Shown in pieces: positions 22,774 through 34,202 of a DNA stretch of 64,000 nt. The stretch's first letter is position 1. Every line of letters begins with the position of its first letter. The position numbers and the translations under genes were made by a program. This DNA comes from Adineta steineri (Eukaryota > Rotifera > Eurotatoria > Adinetida > Adinetidae), in assembly GCA_905250115.1 (NCBI GenBank), contig CAJNOI010000011.1, positions 373,550 to 437,549 on the forward strand, in the 5' to 3' direction. The notes beneath the pieces are model-generated. The model saw only the letters and a list, made by a program, of their open reading frames with translations, made no database searches and was not told the origin of the DNA.

Positions 22774-23962
22774 ACAAAATTATTCCATAGTGTTATTTGT
22801 TACTCTTTTCTTTTTTTGATTCATTTGGAAAATCCAGAAAACAAAGACAAAGTCTATTTGTTCATTCATTTACCGTCTTCGCTTTTTTTTTAAAGTTTCA
22901 TTCTCAATTATCCCTTATAAACATTGGAAAAAATAAAATATATATTACAAACAAGAAAAATTTCATATTTGAAAGGATTTTCGAATTTAATCAAAATCTA
23001 GCAGGAGAATAGAATGTATTATCTTCTTCAAATATATATACACTTTGTTTTATAAGAGAATTAAGTGCATATTTTATGGAAAATAGTTTCCGTTGACTTT
23101 TGATGCATTTCTATTCTTCGGAACTTACTTTAATGTTATACTGAATAGTGTTTCAAAGAATACTTATAAGAAACACTAAAACTATTTTAATCTTATCAAA
23201 GAAAAGCGATGCCTAATATCAGATAAATATATTTAGCAATCGGGAGAAAAATCGACAAAGTTACAAATATGAAAACAAATAATTTGATGATGACGTAGAC
23301 ATACCTTGTAAATACAGCTTTAATTTCAAATCAATTACATGAAGTCTACATCGACCGAGATTAAATTTTACCTAACTATTTACTGCCTTTTGTTGGTAAA
23401 ATAATATCGAAACCTAAGAACAAATGCACTTACAAGATTTCATTAAAGATATTAAAATAGTTTTTATTCTGATTAAGCATTCGTTACAAATCAGGGTGTG
23501 GGTACTCTGTTTCACCCTCACCCATCTCACACCCACACCCTCACCCACCTCACACCCTCAAGATGGTAAGTCATAGAAAGATTTGAATGGTATTGTTATG
23601 AGCATTTTATATCAATTGTTTCAAGTTTACAATAAGTTTTATCTACTAGTTAATTACATAAAATCTATTTTCAAAACAAAATTCTTGGCTGCTTTTTTTT
23701 AAAATTTCTTTTTTCCTTGTTTAGACTAAATCAAACAATGAGAACAGAAGATAGAGAATATAGCACATACAATTAAGTGAGATAAACAGAGAAGAAACAA
23801 AAAGAAAACACAGACAAATTTGAATGCAAAATAACAAATATACGCAAACATTTCGTCTGAATAATGTGAATAAGGACAAAAGAAAAAAGGATAATAATGG
23901 GCGAAACATATACAACTTAGATAAATAGCCAGCGTTATCATGTACAATAGTTAAATGTATGT
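22774..23962. other. Intergenic between convergent PSMB3 and ARIH1, 1.2 kb
   Basis: No gene recognised. It contains one block of telomere-like repeat (23492-23566, listed separately). Longer open frames here are low-complexity Phe/Leu/Ser-rich shadows. Confidence 0.6.
23492..23566 (-). repeat. Telomere-like GGGTGTGGGTG dispersed repeat, copy A
   Basis: A CACCC/CACCCT-rich block ending CACACCCTCAAGATGG. Read on the minus strand this is CCATCTTGAGGGTGTG..., the same edge found in copies near 59735, 62409 and 62544. The inner part GGGTGAAACAGAGTACCC (minus strand) is shared with the copy at 58928. Confidence 0.7.
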
Positions 23963-26458
23963 TCAAAAGCCTTCGTTATATTCCCTAAAATAGAAGATGA
24001 TTATACATTGATAATTAAAAAAAAAAGAAGCTACTAACCAATAGTCACATTCATAACCTTCAGCAACATGATCTAATAATACTTTTCGACGTGTACTACA
24101 ATAACGATATTTATCTTGTACTTTTTGTTTCATTTCTGTTAGACTTGCATTTGTCTGTGAAAAATCTCTTTCTAAATATCCACTTAATTCTTCTGTAGAA
24201 TGTTCTAAATCAGCTTGATTCTGTTCAAAAATAATCCTAGATAAACAAAAAATATATATATATATTATTTATTTATTTTCTTGACTTCAACAAATATTTA
24301 TATATTGACTTACGAATGATTATTACGTTTAAGATAAAATGCAAATGGATATGTATACATTAATGTTTGACGACATTGACGTAGAACATCACATGCTATT
24401 TGAAGAAATTGTACTTCAATCCAACTCATTTGTTGTTGCATGGATTCCATACGTTTTTGTACTTGTTCTAATAATTTATTTTCTAATCTTAATGATTCAT
24501 GATGATTATGATAACGTTTATAATAATGAAGATAACGTTGTAAAGCTGATCTTGAACGATCTTGTTCATCACGAGCTTTTTTAGCATCATCTTCATTAAA
24601 ACGATTACAATTATACCAGGATGAACCATGTGGTTCCCATGCACCCAAACATACCCAACAAAATTCATATTTGCAAGATTGATTTTTACAAATTAAATGA
24701 TTGCAACCACCGTTTTTTTCTAAAATTGTAAATAATAATGTAAATACTGAAGGAAATGACTTGTATCCTGTTCCAGAATTCTATTTTGCCGTAAAATTTA
24801 TTAGAAAAGAAATCTTTTTCTATTTAGATTATTTCGTAACCTACAGTCGAAATATTTGTTTACATAGGTATTATTTTTAAAGTGCTTCATTGTCAACATA
24901 AATGGTACGTTAAGTGCAATTATGCATAAAAGAAAAATATTATGTACTAATAATAAAGTATTTTAAATTGAGAACTATTTGTTCAAGATTATGGTGTCTC
25001 TTTTTTTCGATTGTGTACCTCTTCGCTGAAAAAATATTTCATCGAAAGAATTTTTCTCTTCACCCACACTTTTGCAGCGGCCTCCAAACAAAAAACCGTT
25101 TTCGACGAAATCTTTTTCGGCGAAGAGGTTACATACCTTTTTTTCCTACTAACTATATTCTAACGAATCATCTATTTTTAAAAAATTCAAATTTTATTCA
25201 TACCAATAGTAGCATGACATTTAGGACATTCTTTAGTATTGGCAGCAATCCAATTGCTTGTTTCACTGTCATCATGACATTTTTTTTGCCATTTTTTAAG
25301 CCATTTACATTTAATTGGTTCATGCCAATTTTGTCCGCATTGAAAACAAAAAGATGTTTTACATGTTGTACAAGTGACCTTGAGAAAAAAAAATAACAAA
25401 TCGAAATAAAATCAAAAAAATTCGAATAATATTTTATTTACCATTGCTACATCACAATAAGGTGCTTTAATTGCATTAGTACAATTTGTACCAGGACACC
25501 AACGCATATTACGATTACATTCAACAAATGAATTTGTTATTAAATGTTGATATTTTCGACGAACATCAGAATCTTCAATAAGACGTAATACAGTTCTATC
25601 ATCGACTAGAATGTCACATTTAGCTGGACATGGTATTGTTTGTCCAATACCTTCATGCATTATTTTATATGTTAAATACTGTTGCCAACAAATTATACAA
25701 AATGTATGACCACATTCTAGACCAGCCATATCATTAATGGGTTTTGTTGAACAGCATATAAGACATGTTTGTTCAGTTAAAGGTCGTAATGGATTCGTTG
25801 TTGTTGTTGTTGTTATTGATGCTGATGAAGGTGAAAGTGAACTAGATGATATTTGACGACGTGTTGAACGATGAGATGAAGATGATATTTGAGTTTGTAA
25901 ATGAGGTCGTTTAAAAGGATTAACAATATGTGCTTGACGAAATAATTCATCTTGATGATTTGGATCATAAAAACGTTCCATTAATTTTTCTTTATCCCAC
26001 CGAAAATGATGAAGTAATAGACGTACTGTTGTTGATGGTAATTTAATAACTTCATTCACTTCTTTTATACATTCAACCATATATTTGACTATATCATCTT
26101 GTGATAATACTAAAAAAAAATTTATTTAAAATAATTACGAAATATTTACATTTGGAAAAAATTCGTCCTATACTTTGAATAATTGATACTTACCCACATA
26201 TTCGAAATTATTATCTTGTGGATGATTATTTGATGCATTAATACTTGTTGAATATTTATTTCCCGATTGTTCCGATGTTCCTTTTGTCTGTTTTGGTATT
26301 TGTGCTGCTGCTGATGACGTTGTTGTTGATGATTGTGATGAATATACAACTGGTTCGTCAATGGGAAAGAATCCTGTATCATCATCGGATTCTTCATTTT
26401 CATCATCATCATCTATTTCACTATCTGTATCAATATCAAATTGATCATCATCTGCCAT
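23963..26458 (-). CDS. ARIH1: E3 ubiquitin-protein ligase Ariadne-1 (RBR ligase)
   Basis: Six minus-strand exons, from the ATG at 26458 to TGA at 23963-23965. An acidic N-terminus ([14 protein letters not shown]) precedes a UBA-like region, then the RBR module: RING1 ([20 protein letters not shown]...C), IBR ([19 protein letters not shown]) and Rcat with the catalytic-Cys loop [20 protein letters not shown]. The Ariadne C-terminal helices ([20 protein letters not shown]) follow. ARIH1 takes ubiquitin from UBE2L3 onto the Rcat Cys and works with neddylated cullin ligases. A Ser/Thr-rich insert between UBA and RING1 is longer than in vertebrates. The intron between the IBR and Rcat exons is about 470 bp, several times longer than its siblings, and carries an inverted-repeat element. 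The gene diverges from CNOT11. Confidence 0.95.
25012..25133. mobile_element. MITE-like element in an ARIH1 intron
   Basis: About 120 bp bounded by imperfect inverted repeats of about 31 bp: TGTGTACCTCTTCGCTGAAA on the left against TGTAACCTCTTCGCCGAAAA read in from the right, with the match continuing through a TTTC.TCG segment. No coding capacity. Target-site duplication not clear. Confidence 0.6.
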
Positions 26459-26844
26459 GATAATACTAGTAGGAAAAAATTCGAATAAATTATTACTTAG
26501 TTGATATGACAACTAAACAAAATAAATACTCGATCAAGAAAAATGTCTTCGCAATATTTTCATCATATGATATCTGCCATTTTACTTGTTGACTGAAGCA
26601 GAGGTTGAAATAAAAATTAATTCTAATAAATAAAATAAAAATATTAAATTTATATTTTTTATTAAATCTTTTCAATAAAAATATTTCTAAATAAAAAAAA
26701 ACGAAGTAGAATAAAATTAACGAACGACATCTATAAAAAGTTTTATTGGCTTATCTTTCTCTCCATTCTATAAGACATAGAACGGCTTTTTTTGTGCGTG
26801 TGTGTGTGTATATTTTAATTGATAAAAAAAAAGAACTTCTAATC
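26459..26844. promoter_or_regulatory. Divergent (probably bidirectional) promoter of ARIH1 and CNOT11
   Basis: Only 386 bp separate the ATG of ARIH1 (minus) from the ATG of CNOT11 (plus), so both promoters and 5' UTRs must lie here. The sequence is AT-rich with no obvious TATA position; a TG-rich tract sits at about 26795-26810. Confidence 0.55.
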
Positions 26845-28569
26845 ATGTCTTTATCATCAAAAGATATTAATCTCATTTTAAATTTTCTTAATGAAGAGAC
26901 ATGTGGTTCATCATTAACATTCGAACAAATCTCAGCTCAATTTCAACATAATATATCTAAATCCGATTATTTACGTGTTGGAAATGCTCTTGTACTTTTA
27001 TTACAAAATCGTGATTTAATTCCAACACCACAACAACGTCTTATTATACTTTTTCTTTTTAATGATATGTACAAAAGTGAACAACAATCAATACATATGA
27101 ATCCATTTGCACCCGTATTTATATCCATATTACAAAATTTAAATGGAGAAAATTTTTCAACACAAAAACATTTTCATTGGCTTATATCACCTGTAACACA
27201 ACATGAACGATGGTTTGTTAAAACATTAATTAATAATAGTAGTAGTAGTAATAATAATCTTCGTGATTTTATTAAAAAAACACCAAATCAAATTTTACAA
27301 TCAGGTTTATCAACAATCAATGATAATAATAATGGAAAAGAAGAATTAAAAGAAAAAATACAAGAACATTTACAACAATTACCTGTTCTTGTTCAATGTC
27401 ATTTACCAGCTGTTATTGATGATCCAGAAATAAATTATGTATGTTATTCTAAAATTATGATAGTATTATACACATACCGGATGACACGACGTGACAAGTA
27501 TCGCTAAGAAAAGATCGACCTTTCAAGATTCTTTTATTAGTAACGATGTTGCATGTCAATATTGCATAGTTTTATAAATTTCTATTTTATTTACTAAGGA
27601 TTTTTCATCATGAACACCTTCAGTAGTTGTTAGGAGAAAGAAAAGGATTAATGTTTTTGCCATGTTGGTTAAAACGTTTTTTTCTATAATTGGTTCAAAT
27701 AATTCATATTATTTTAGTATGGATTTGATACTCTTATTGGTGGTCCACGTCAACGTTCAAATGATAGTCGACAAACAATTGAACGTTTATTATCAAATAA
27801 TGCAATGGAACAAACTATTCGTCCAGAATTTCTTCGTCTTGTCCCACCATTACATGAATGTACAATAGATGAATTAGTTTGGCTCTCGCCAATTGATTAT
27901 GATCCCTCATTATTTACATGGGATTCAACGATGTGTATTCCAAATACAACTAATAATGAAATTCGTCAGTTAATGGAAAAAGCTTATCAAGGTGTATTAA
28001 ATTTACAACAACAACAAAAATTATTAGATGAAATCGATAATGATCCAAATATTGTCTATCATATCGGTCTTGTTCCATCCAAATTACCGATATTAGTTGA
28101 AAATAGTCCATTAATAAGTATCCAATGCTTGTTAAAATTAATTTCATCAAATCAAATGACAGAATATTTATCATCCTTATTGAATATGGATATGAGTTTA
28201 CATTCAATGGAAGTTGTTAATCGTTTATCAACATCAATGAAATTACCACAAGAATTTCTTCATTTATATATATCAACATGTATAAAAACATGCGAAGAAA
28301 CAAAAGATAAATATTTACAAAATCGTTTCGTACGTCTTGTTAGCGTTTTTATTCAATCATTAATACGTAATAAAGCCATCGATATTAAAGATCTTTTTTT
28401 GGATATACAAGGTTTCTGTATTAATTTTCGTCATATAAAAGAAGCAGGTGCACTTTTTCAACTTGTTAAATCATTTGAACTTCGAAATAATGATAATAAT
28501 GATACAATAGCATCATCATCAACAACAACAACAACGATTTCAACACAATTGATAGCAAATGATGAATGA
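26845..28569 (+). CDS. CNOT11: CCR4-NOT transcription complex subunit 11
   Basis: Two exons (26845-27438, 27718-28569) encode about 480 residues. The conserved join reads DDPEINY|YGFDTLIGGPRQR. The C-terminal CNOT11 domain is clear: WDSTMCIPNTTNNEIRQLM, DPNIVYHIGLVPSKLPILVE, MDMSLHSMEVVNRLS and HLYISTCIKTCEETKDKYLQ. CNOT11 joins CNOT10 as a module on the N-terminus of CNOT1 in the mRNA deadenylation complex. The ATG at 26845 opens the conserved N-terminus; the frame is open upstream but without an ATG. The tail has a Ser/Thr homopolymer-like run (SSSTTTTTIST). The 279-bp intron is longer than most here. Confidence 0.93.
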
Positions 28570-30100
28570 TATATGTATATAGATATTTTTTTTTCATCCT
28601 CCTCCTATTTTTCATCTGTTCGATATAGTAAAATGTTATTGATGTTGTTTATTATGTTAACAAAAGATCATCTTTCGTCTTTTTCTTCTTTTCTTTTTGA
28701 TATACCTATATATACTACAGTGATATCAAGTGATTGTTAACTAGTTATATTGTTTCTAATTTTAGATAATTATTATTAATAATATTTTATATGAAGTCTT
28801 CTACTACGATTAAATTTATTTTATATATTCGAGCATGATTGTTCGTAAGTTTAATTTACTTCGGTAAGATATATATTCATATTTAACTATGCAAATTGTA
28901 TAGCTTAGTAATAGAAAAAAGTGTTGTAAGACTGAATAGATTTAAATTCTTATTATCAATCTAATAAATTTCACCTACGAAAATAGTGAGATATTCAAAT
29001 TTATATATGATAAATCTATGTAAGATCGCTGAATGTCATAAAATGACATATATTTTTAAGTTTGAAAGAAAAACATGATTTGTCACATAAGTTTAGATAT
29101 ATTCGAACTTTTGAATGATGAGTCATCGGACATGCGAATATCAGGGCAAAGACATTTCGGACTAGGTATTCTGAACTCCTAGACATATGGCCGAGTGTTC
29201 GAAAATGATTTTTGTCCTAGACATCTTTCATTACAAACACCCTTCTACTTTACTATTGATTGATTTTATCATTCCAAACTCCCGTACATCTAATTCCGAA
29301 CACCCTGCCTTTTTTTGCTTATGTCGGGAGATCGCAATGAAAAAGTGGCGCGAAATGTGTCATTCTCGAATATCTCGTTCATTATACGTCAAAGACAGTG
29401 CATATTTCTAATTTCATTTAAATCTATCTCATCTTCTTATTTGTCACTATCTTACCCTCATGATAAGAATGACTAATATCGACATTCTTATCATCAGTAA
29501 CACTATATACAGTGTATAATATGAATTAATTATTGGTATTTACTTTCAAATAGATATAATAATTTAAAATCGTTAATCTCAATTGATAATAGATAAGATA
29601 ATTTAAATAAATCATTCTATCATGCATATATATGAGTAAGATATCTGTCAATTTCGAAGATGTTTAATAGAGTGTAAAGTTAATTATCAAGATAAGTAAA
29701 TCAATCAAACAGAAATGATAGACTAGAGATTTAACAACATGATATTGTCATGAACATTGTTTTATAATAGATTTTTGATTTCATTGAATGAATAAATAAG
29801 CATATGAAAATAATAAATAACAATTTTGTTTTTATATTTTGAAAAAAAAATATATGAGTGCAAAATTGTTTCAAATATTGCATCAATTTTTCCGTATAAT
29901 TTTATCAAAAGTCTAGCTTACTCATACACTTACAATTTATAGAATGTATAAAAAAAAAGGACATGGTTGAACTTATATTGATATTATCTTTAGTTTCCTA
30001 TCATCTATGATTCATTGATTGTTTTCAAAAATGTCCTTGAACTTTAAATATTATTAGTACGAGGAATTGCTCTAATTAAAAAACTTTTTTGTTTTAGATT
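28570..30100. other. Intergenic, about 1.5 kb, no gene seen
   Basis: AT-rich apart from a less AT-rich patch at about 29120-29360, where a weak inverted repeat is listed separately. No protein-coding segment recognised. Confidence 0.5.
29189..29307. repeat. Weak inverted repeat, possible degraded mobile element
   Basis: GGCCGAGTGTTCGAAAAT on the left is partly mirrored by GGCAGGGTGTTCGGAATT read in from the right end. Related words (ATTCCAAACTCCC, ATTCTGAACTCC, ATTACAAACACCC) recur within 200 bp. No terminal duplication or coding capacity seen. Confidence 0.3.
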
Positions 30101-30168
30101 ATGATAAATGGAAAAACATTAATAACAATGGATCGTAGAAACATTGTATTTAGTGTTGTGCAAGACAG
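30101..30168 (+). other. Possible upstream coding exon of the Fos/ATF3-like gene
   Basis: After a GTTTTAG acceptor the sequence reads MINGKTLITMDRRNIVFSVV then QD and a GT donor at 30169. Splicing to the acceptor at 31056 keeps the frame open through RSKVQTFTPTLFK to the ATG at 31094. It could encode an N-terminal extension or be 5' UTR. Confidence 0.4.
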
Positions 30169-31056
30169 GTACGTTACATTGACAATATTACGTTTTTTTT
30201 TCTATAGAAAATCATCGGATTATTAATTGATCAACGAAAGAAAATCTATGCTTTTATTTTTTTTCATAATATAAGTAACGGTACATATACAACCCACACG
30301 TACACGTATGAAAGTGAATATCAAATAGAGTCCTTATCGTTGTCTCTTTCTCGTACTTTTTTTTTATAGTTTTTTAAGTTTGATTTTTATGTAAGACAAG
30401 TATTGTAAGACATGAATCATAGAGCAAACATGACGACAACACCTCATGTTAAGAGCCTGACGTCGATTTCATCATCAAAATTTGTTTTGTCCTGTTTTTT
30501 TTCTTCTTTTTTTTGGTATGCCTATATGCCATTAATCATCATCTATCGCAAAAAGGAAGAGAACGTATAGTATAAAAAACGAGACGAAAAAAAGAATCGT
30601 GCGTCATCGTCCTCCAAACCTTTTTTTTTTCTTCTTCTTTTCTTTTTCCGCCTCCTCGGCAGCTGAATAAGAGAACAATCAGGGACGTGAAGGCGAAGCA
30701 ATCGCAAAAACGACGAATGAGTATGTGGTATATGTGTATGTTGTTAAGGGAGTATGCTTTATATGCACAACTATGACTCTATTTAGCACTTTTTTTTTAT
30801 CTAAAGTACTTGCGTTCTGATGATATGACGCTGATTCAACGGGCGGTAAGCAGGCTGACTAATGTCTGCACCTCGTGGGACGAGAAAGTCTCGTTTTCTT
30901 TTTCTTTTTGTCTTTCCTCATGTCGGTTGCAAGAACTTTTTCTGAAGTATCTTCGTTTTCCTCTGAAATTCCTTTCTTTCAAAACATCTGTTACGTTCTC
31001 AGACATAAGAAAGAATTAATATTAAAGCTTTTTTTTCTATGTGTCATTTTATTTAG
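30169..31056. other. Putative 888-bp first intron / promoter region of the bZIP gene
   Basis: Polypyrimidine-rich and poly-A-rich blocks and no conserved coding sequence. If the exon at 30101 is not used, this is simply the promoter region of the bZIP gene. Confidence 0.4.
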
Positions 31057-31093
31057 ATCAAAGGTACAAACATTTACTCCAACCCTTTTTAAA

Positions 31094-32465
31094 ATGTCAA
31101 CTCAACAACAACAGCAACAACAAACGGCAGAGAAAAGTGTTCAAACACAAGATTTAACTGGAGCAACAACATTACTTGTTACAAATAATCCTATGACACA
31201 TATACATACCGAGAATACAGCTGCTGAAGTTGCAAATACACTTGTTTCAATGGCTACTGGACGACAACGTACAACTACAGTAAAACAATTAGTAAGTAAA
31301 AAGTGTAATTTCGAAAGTTCTTATTTCTTCTTCTTTTTTGTTAAAGAGTGTCATTAGTGTTCCAACTCAATCAACTTTACCAATTTTATCCCTTGCTGAT
31401 TATACAACATCTCGAGGTGTTCCAACAGCAATGGCTTTAGCTAATCAAGCTAAAATTACTCCATCAAAACCTGAAGATATGTTAGAAGGTGATGATGACA
31501 TCGATGATACATCAATGTCAACTGATGATTATAATCAAAGTCATAATGAATTAAAAACTCGTACAAAATCAACACGTGGAAAATCAAATAAATCATTAAA
31601 ACTTAGCAAACAACAACAAATTGAAGCAATTCAATATGGTCCAATTGTTGTTAAACCAAGAAAAAATACGGCACCAACACTTGCTAATGGACGAAAAAGT
31701 AAAGATGAACCAGTATGTATTATTGTTTTAATCTTCATAGAGAAATCTTTCAACTGTCATTCTTTCTTATAGCTTCCACCTGATGAAGATGTAAAACGTA
31801 AACAACGTCGTGATAGAAATAAACAAGCAGCTGCTAAATGTCGTAGAAAACGAAATGATCTTCGTGAAGAATTAGAACAAGTTAGTTTATTTATTATCAA
31901 AATTATTTTTTATATTTTTTTTATTTTGTTAAACTAGGCTGAACAATTATTATTAGATGAACAAAAAAATCTTGAACGTGCAGTTCAAACATTAAATGAT
32001 CAAAAAAATCAATTAGAAGTATTACTACATCGTCATCCATGTACAAAAAAAATACGTTTACCAATTACAACTGCTAATACTATGAATATTTCTAAAAATG
32101 ATTTAAAATCAATTTCAACAGCAACTCTATTAGATTCAAATAATAATAATGGTAATAATAAACGTGTTACGATTAATTTTACAAATGCACAAGATTTACT
32201 TGCGGTTGCACCATTAACACGAATAACACCAACAATAACAACAACAGATGGTTCATCATCATCATCGAATGTACCTATGATAACTATTCATATTATTCCA
32301 GAAGTAGCACAAGCTTTACTAGGTTCAACATCAGTTGATAAAGCGAAATTAGCTGAATTACTTCAACAAGCTGCTTTAAATAATTCAGCATCGAACACAA
32401 CAACAACTGCAACAGCAATATCAGATTTAGCGACCACAAATACTTCAACGAACAGTACCAGTTGA
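31094..32465 (+). CDS. Fos/ATF3-related bZIP transcription factor
   Basis: Four exons (31094-31291, 31347-31712, 31773-31880, 31938-32465) encode 399 residues. The basic region KRKQRRDRNKQAAAKCRRKR matches the Fos/ATF3/JDP2 signature RR.RNK.AAAKCR, and the zipper runs through LREELEQAEQLLLDEQ and LERAVQTLNDQKNQLEVLL to a HRHPC end, which recalls the HRP.C after Fos and ATF3 zippers. An intron splits the zipper at its start. The N-terminus is Gln/Thr-rich and the tail Ser/Thr/Asn-rich, as in many activation domains. The protein should dimerise with Jun-type partners on AP-1/CRE sites in the nucleus. Which vertebrate subfamily it belongs to (Fos or ATF3/JDP2) cannot be settled by eye. An upstream in-frame extension is possible. 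Confidence 0.88.
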
Positions 32466-33087
32466 TCCTTTCATATGAATATATATATATATACATAGAT
32501 ATATAGATAAATTTTTGCATTGTTAAGTCCGTTCGATTTGGAAGGAAACAAATACTGTGTATTTCGAAATGCAATCGGTATGATTGTCATAAAACATTCT
32601 CTTCTAAGTTAAACAAAACGTTTTGTTTTTTTCCTGTGTATAAAATTTCGATGATTATTCTCTCTCTCTCTCTCTGTTTCTTTCTTTTTTCTGCAAAGAC
32701 AACATGTTTATCTTTATTGGTTTTGTTTTCTTCTGTTTGTTGTGTGTGTATGTGTATATGTATTTGTTCCATGCATATTTTCGAAACTTGCTTAGTATTG
32801 AAGAAAAAAAACAAAAACAAATGATTCCGTTCTCTTTTCAAAAGTAACCAAAAATAAAGAAAGTTCTTTGTTTTACAAGAAACAAAATTGGAATTAAAAT
32901 GAACACAAATGATGAATATAGCTGCTTTACTTTTTTGCTTTAGACACAAATATTCTTTTTTGTTTTTCTTGCTGTTGAATAAGAATATGACAACAGCGGA
33001 AAACAATGCGACCAACAAGTAAGTTTATAGATAATAAATCATCCAAAAAAATTTCATATTCGATACAAATAAAATTTCGCAAGTAAA
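32466..33087. other. Intergenic, no gene seen
   Basis: 3' UTR of the bZIP gene, a (TA)n stretch at about 32477-32495 and a (CT)n tract at about 32660. No conserved coding sequence. Confidence 0.5.
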
Positions 33088-33215
33088 GCATTTTCCAAGG
33101 AGGAAACTGCAGATTGAAAGATTCCACGTACTGCAGGACCAAAATCCAAGACTTCAAAGGACTCCGAGGGACTTCAAATAGGACTCCAATCTGCTGTTTT
33201 CCCCTTGGCATTTGC
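33088..33215. mobile_element. MITE-like element, about 128 bp
   Basis: Terminal inverted repeats of 29 bp agree at 23 of 29 positions: GCATTTTCCAAGGAGGAAAC on the left and GCAAATGCCAAGGGGAAAAC read from the right, both ending GCAGATTG. The interior is less AT-rich, with repeated GGACT words, and has no coding capacity. No clear target duplication. Confidence 0.65.
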
Positions 33216-33368
33216 TAGCTAAAATCAATAGATTACAAACGAATGAAATAGCAATCGCTATGACAGGAAAAACTTCTTTATTTAAAATATCATCGTTTTT
33301 TTAGTACAACGAATCTTGTTTCACCAACTGATAATGTTGAATTTGGTCGCAATACAATGTGTCATTTT
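33216..33368 (+). other. Short stretch left of the gap with a possible exon
   Basis: After a TTTTTTTAG acceptor at about 33304 the plus strand is open to the gap edge (TNLVSPTDNVEFGRNTMCHF). It could be an exon of the ATR gene on the other side of the gap, but I cannot match it. Confidence 0.25.
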
Positions 33369-33468
33369 NNNNNNNNNNNNNNNNNNNNNNNNNNNNNNNN
33401 NNNNNNNNNNNNNNNNNNNNNNNNNNNNNNNNNNNNNNNNNNNNNNNNNNNNNNNNNNNNNNNNNNNN
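33369..33468. other. Assembly gap (100 N)
   Basis: Exactly 100 N, the usual placeholder for a gap of unknown length. Confidence 0.99.
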
Positions 33469-33670
33469 GTGGCTATTGTACAGATGAATTAACAGGAAAA
33501 CGTGTTGTATTACCATTATCAGTTGAAGGTCAAGTTGATCATTTGATTCGTGTATGTGATAAAAATTTACATATAACTTTCATTTATTGATTTGTTTTTG
33601 TTTAATTTAGCAAGCAACAAGTAATGAACTATTATGTCAGATGTTTATCGGTTGGGCTGCTTATTTATGA
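33469..33670 (+). CDS. ATR: ATR kinase, last two exons (FATC domain), partial
   Basis: Exons 33469-33551 and 33611-33670 join in frame. They read LPLSVEGQVDHLIR|QATSNE and then LLCQMFIGWAAYL before the stop. This matches the extreme C-terminus of ATR (LPLSVEGQVHYLIQEATDEN, then LLCQMYLGWTPYM) more closely than mTOR, ATM or SMG1. FATC is essential for PIKK kinase activity, and ATR senses replication stress. The kinase, FAT and HEAT regions are not in the 1 kb left of the gap, where the bZIP gene already ends, so either the gap hides a large stretch of the gene, the scaffold is misjoined, or only a 3' fragment survives. Confidence 0.8.
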
Positions 33671-34202
33671 TAGAAACAAAATCATTTCAGATATCTATAT
33701 ATATATATAACTATTTTTTTTTGTATTTTTTTGATAGTTACTTAGTGCAATAAAAAGAAATTATATGATTAGTCATTGTGAGTTGAATAATTAAAGAGGT
33801 ATATACACTTGACAGATGCGTGTGTGATTAATTTGTATTTCAAGTGGATGAAATCAATTGAATGATGATAACATATGGTTTTATCTTTAACATATGAATG
33901 AATGAATAGAGAAGAAGAAGAAGGAAAAAAAGAAAGAGTGATTGATTTTTAATCTCTATGCATACAATTAAGATTTGTTTGTTCATTCTTTCCATATGTA
34001 TATATAATTTTTATTTGATAAAAGAAAGAAAAGAGAAAGAGAAGCCTAGTTTTATTATTTTATAATTTTCATGAAGTAAGTGAAACGAGCTTTGTCTTCT
34101 CTTCAATGTATAGGATATTGATGATTGAAATAAACAATAATGAAAGTGAGCTTGATTTGAATGTTCACTAGTAATATTGTTCGTTTTCAATTGATCAGCA
34201 AT
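33671..34202. other. Intergenic, about 0.5 kb, no gene seen
   Basis: Purine-rich (GAAGAAGAAGG-type) tracts at about 33910-33935 and 34020-34045; promoter of the insulin-like gene presumably lies here. Confidence 0.5.

Noticed and set aside
24914-25396. Plus-strand 160-residue open frame over ARIH1
   Set aside because: It lies antisense to an ARIH1 coding exon, its intron and the inverted-repeat element; composition is Phe/Leu-rich and no motif is seen.
30875-31357. 160-residue frame covering the start of the bZIP gene
   Set aside because: Its first part is low-complexity Phe/Ser sequence crossing a clear splice acceptor at 31056; the last part reads through the first bZIP intron.
32293-33018. 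Two minus-strand frames over and beyond the bZIP 3' end
   Set aside because: Antisense shadows of a repetitive coding tail and of (CT)n and T-rich 3' UTR sequence.
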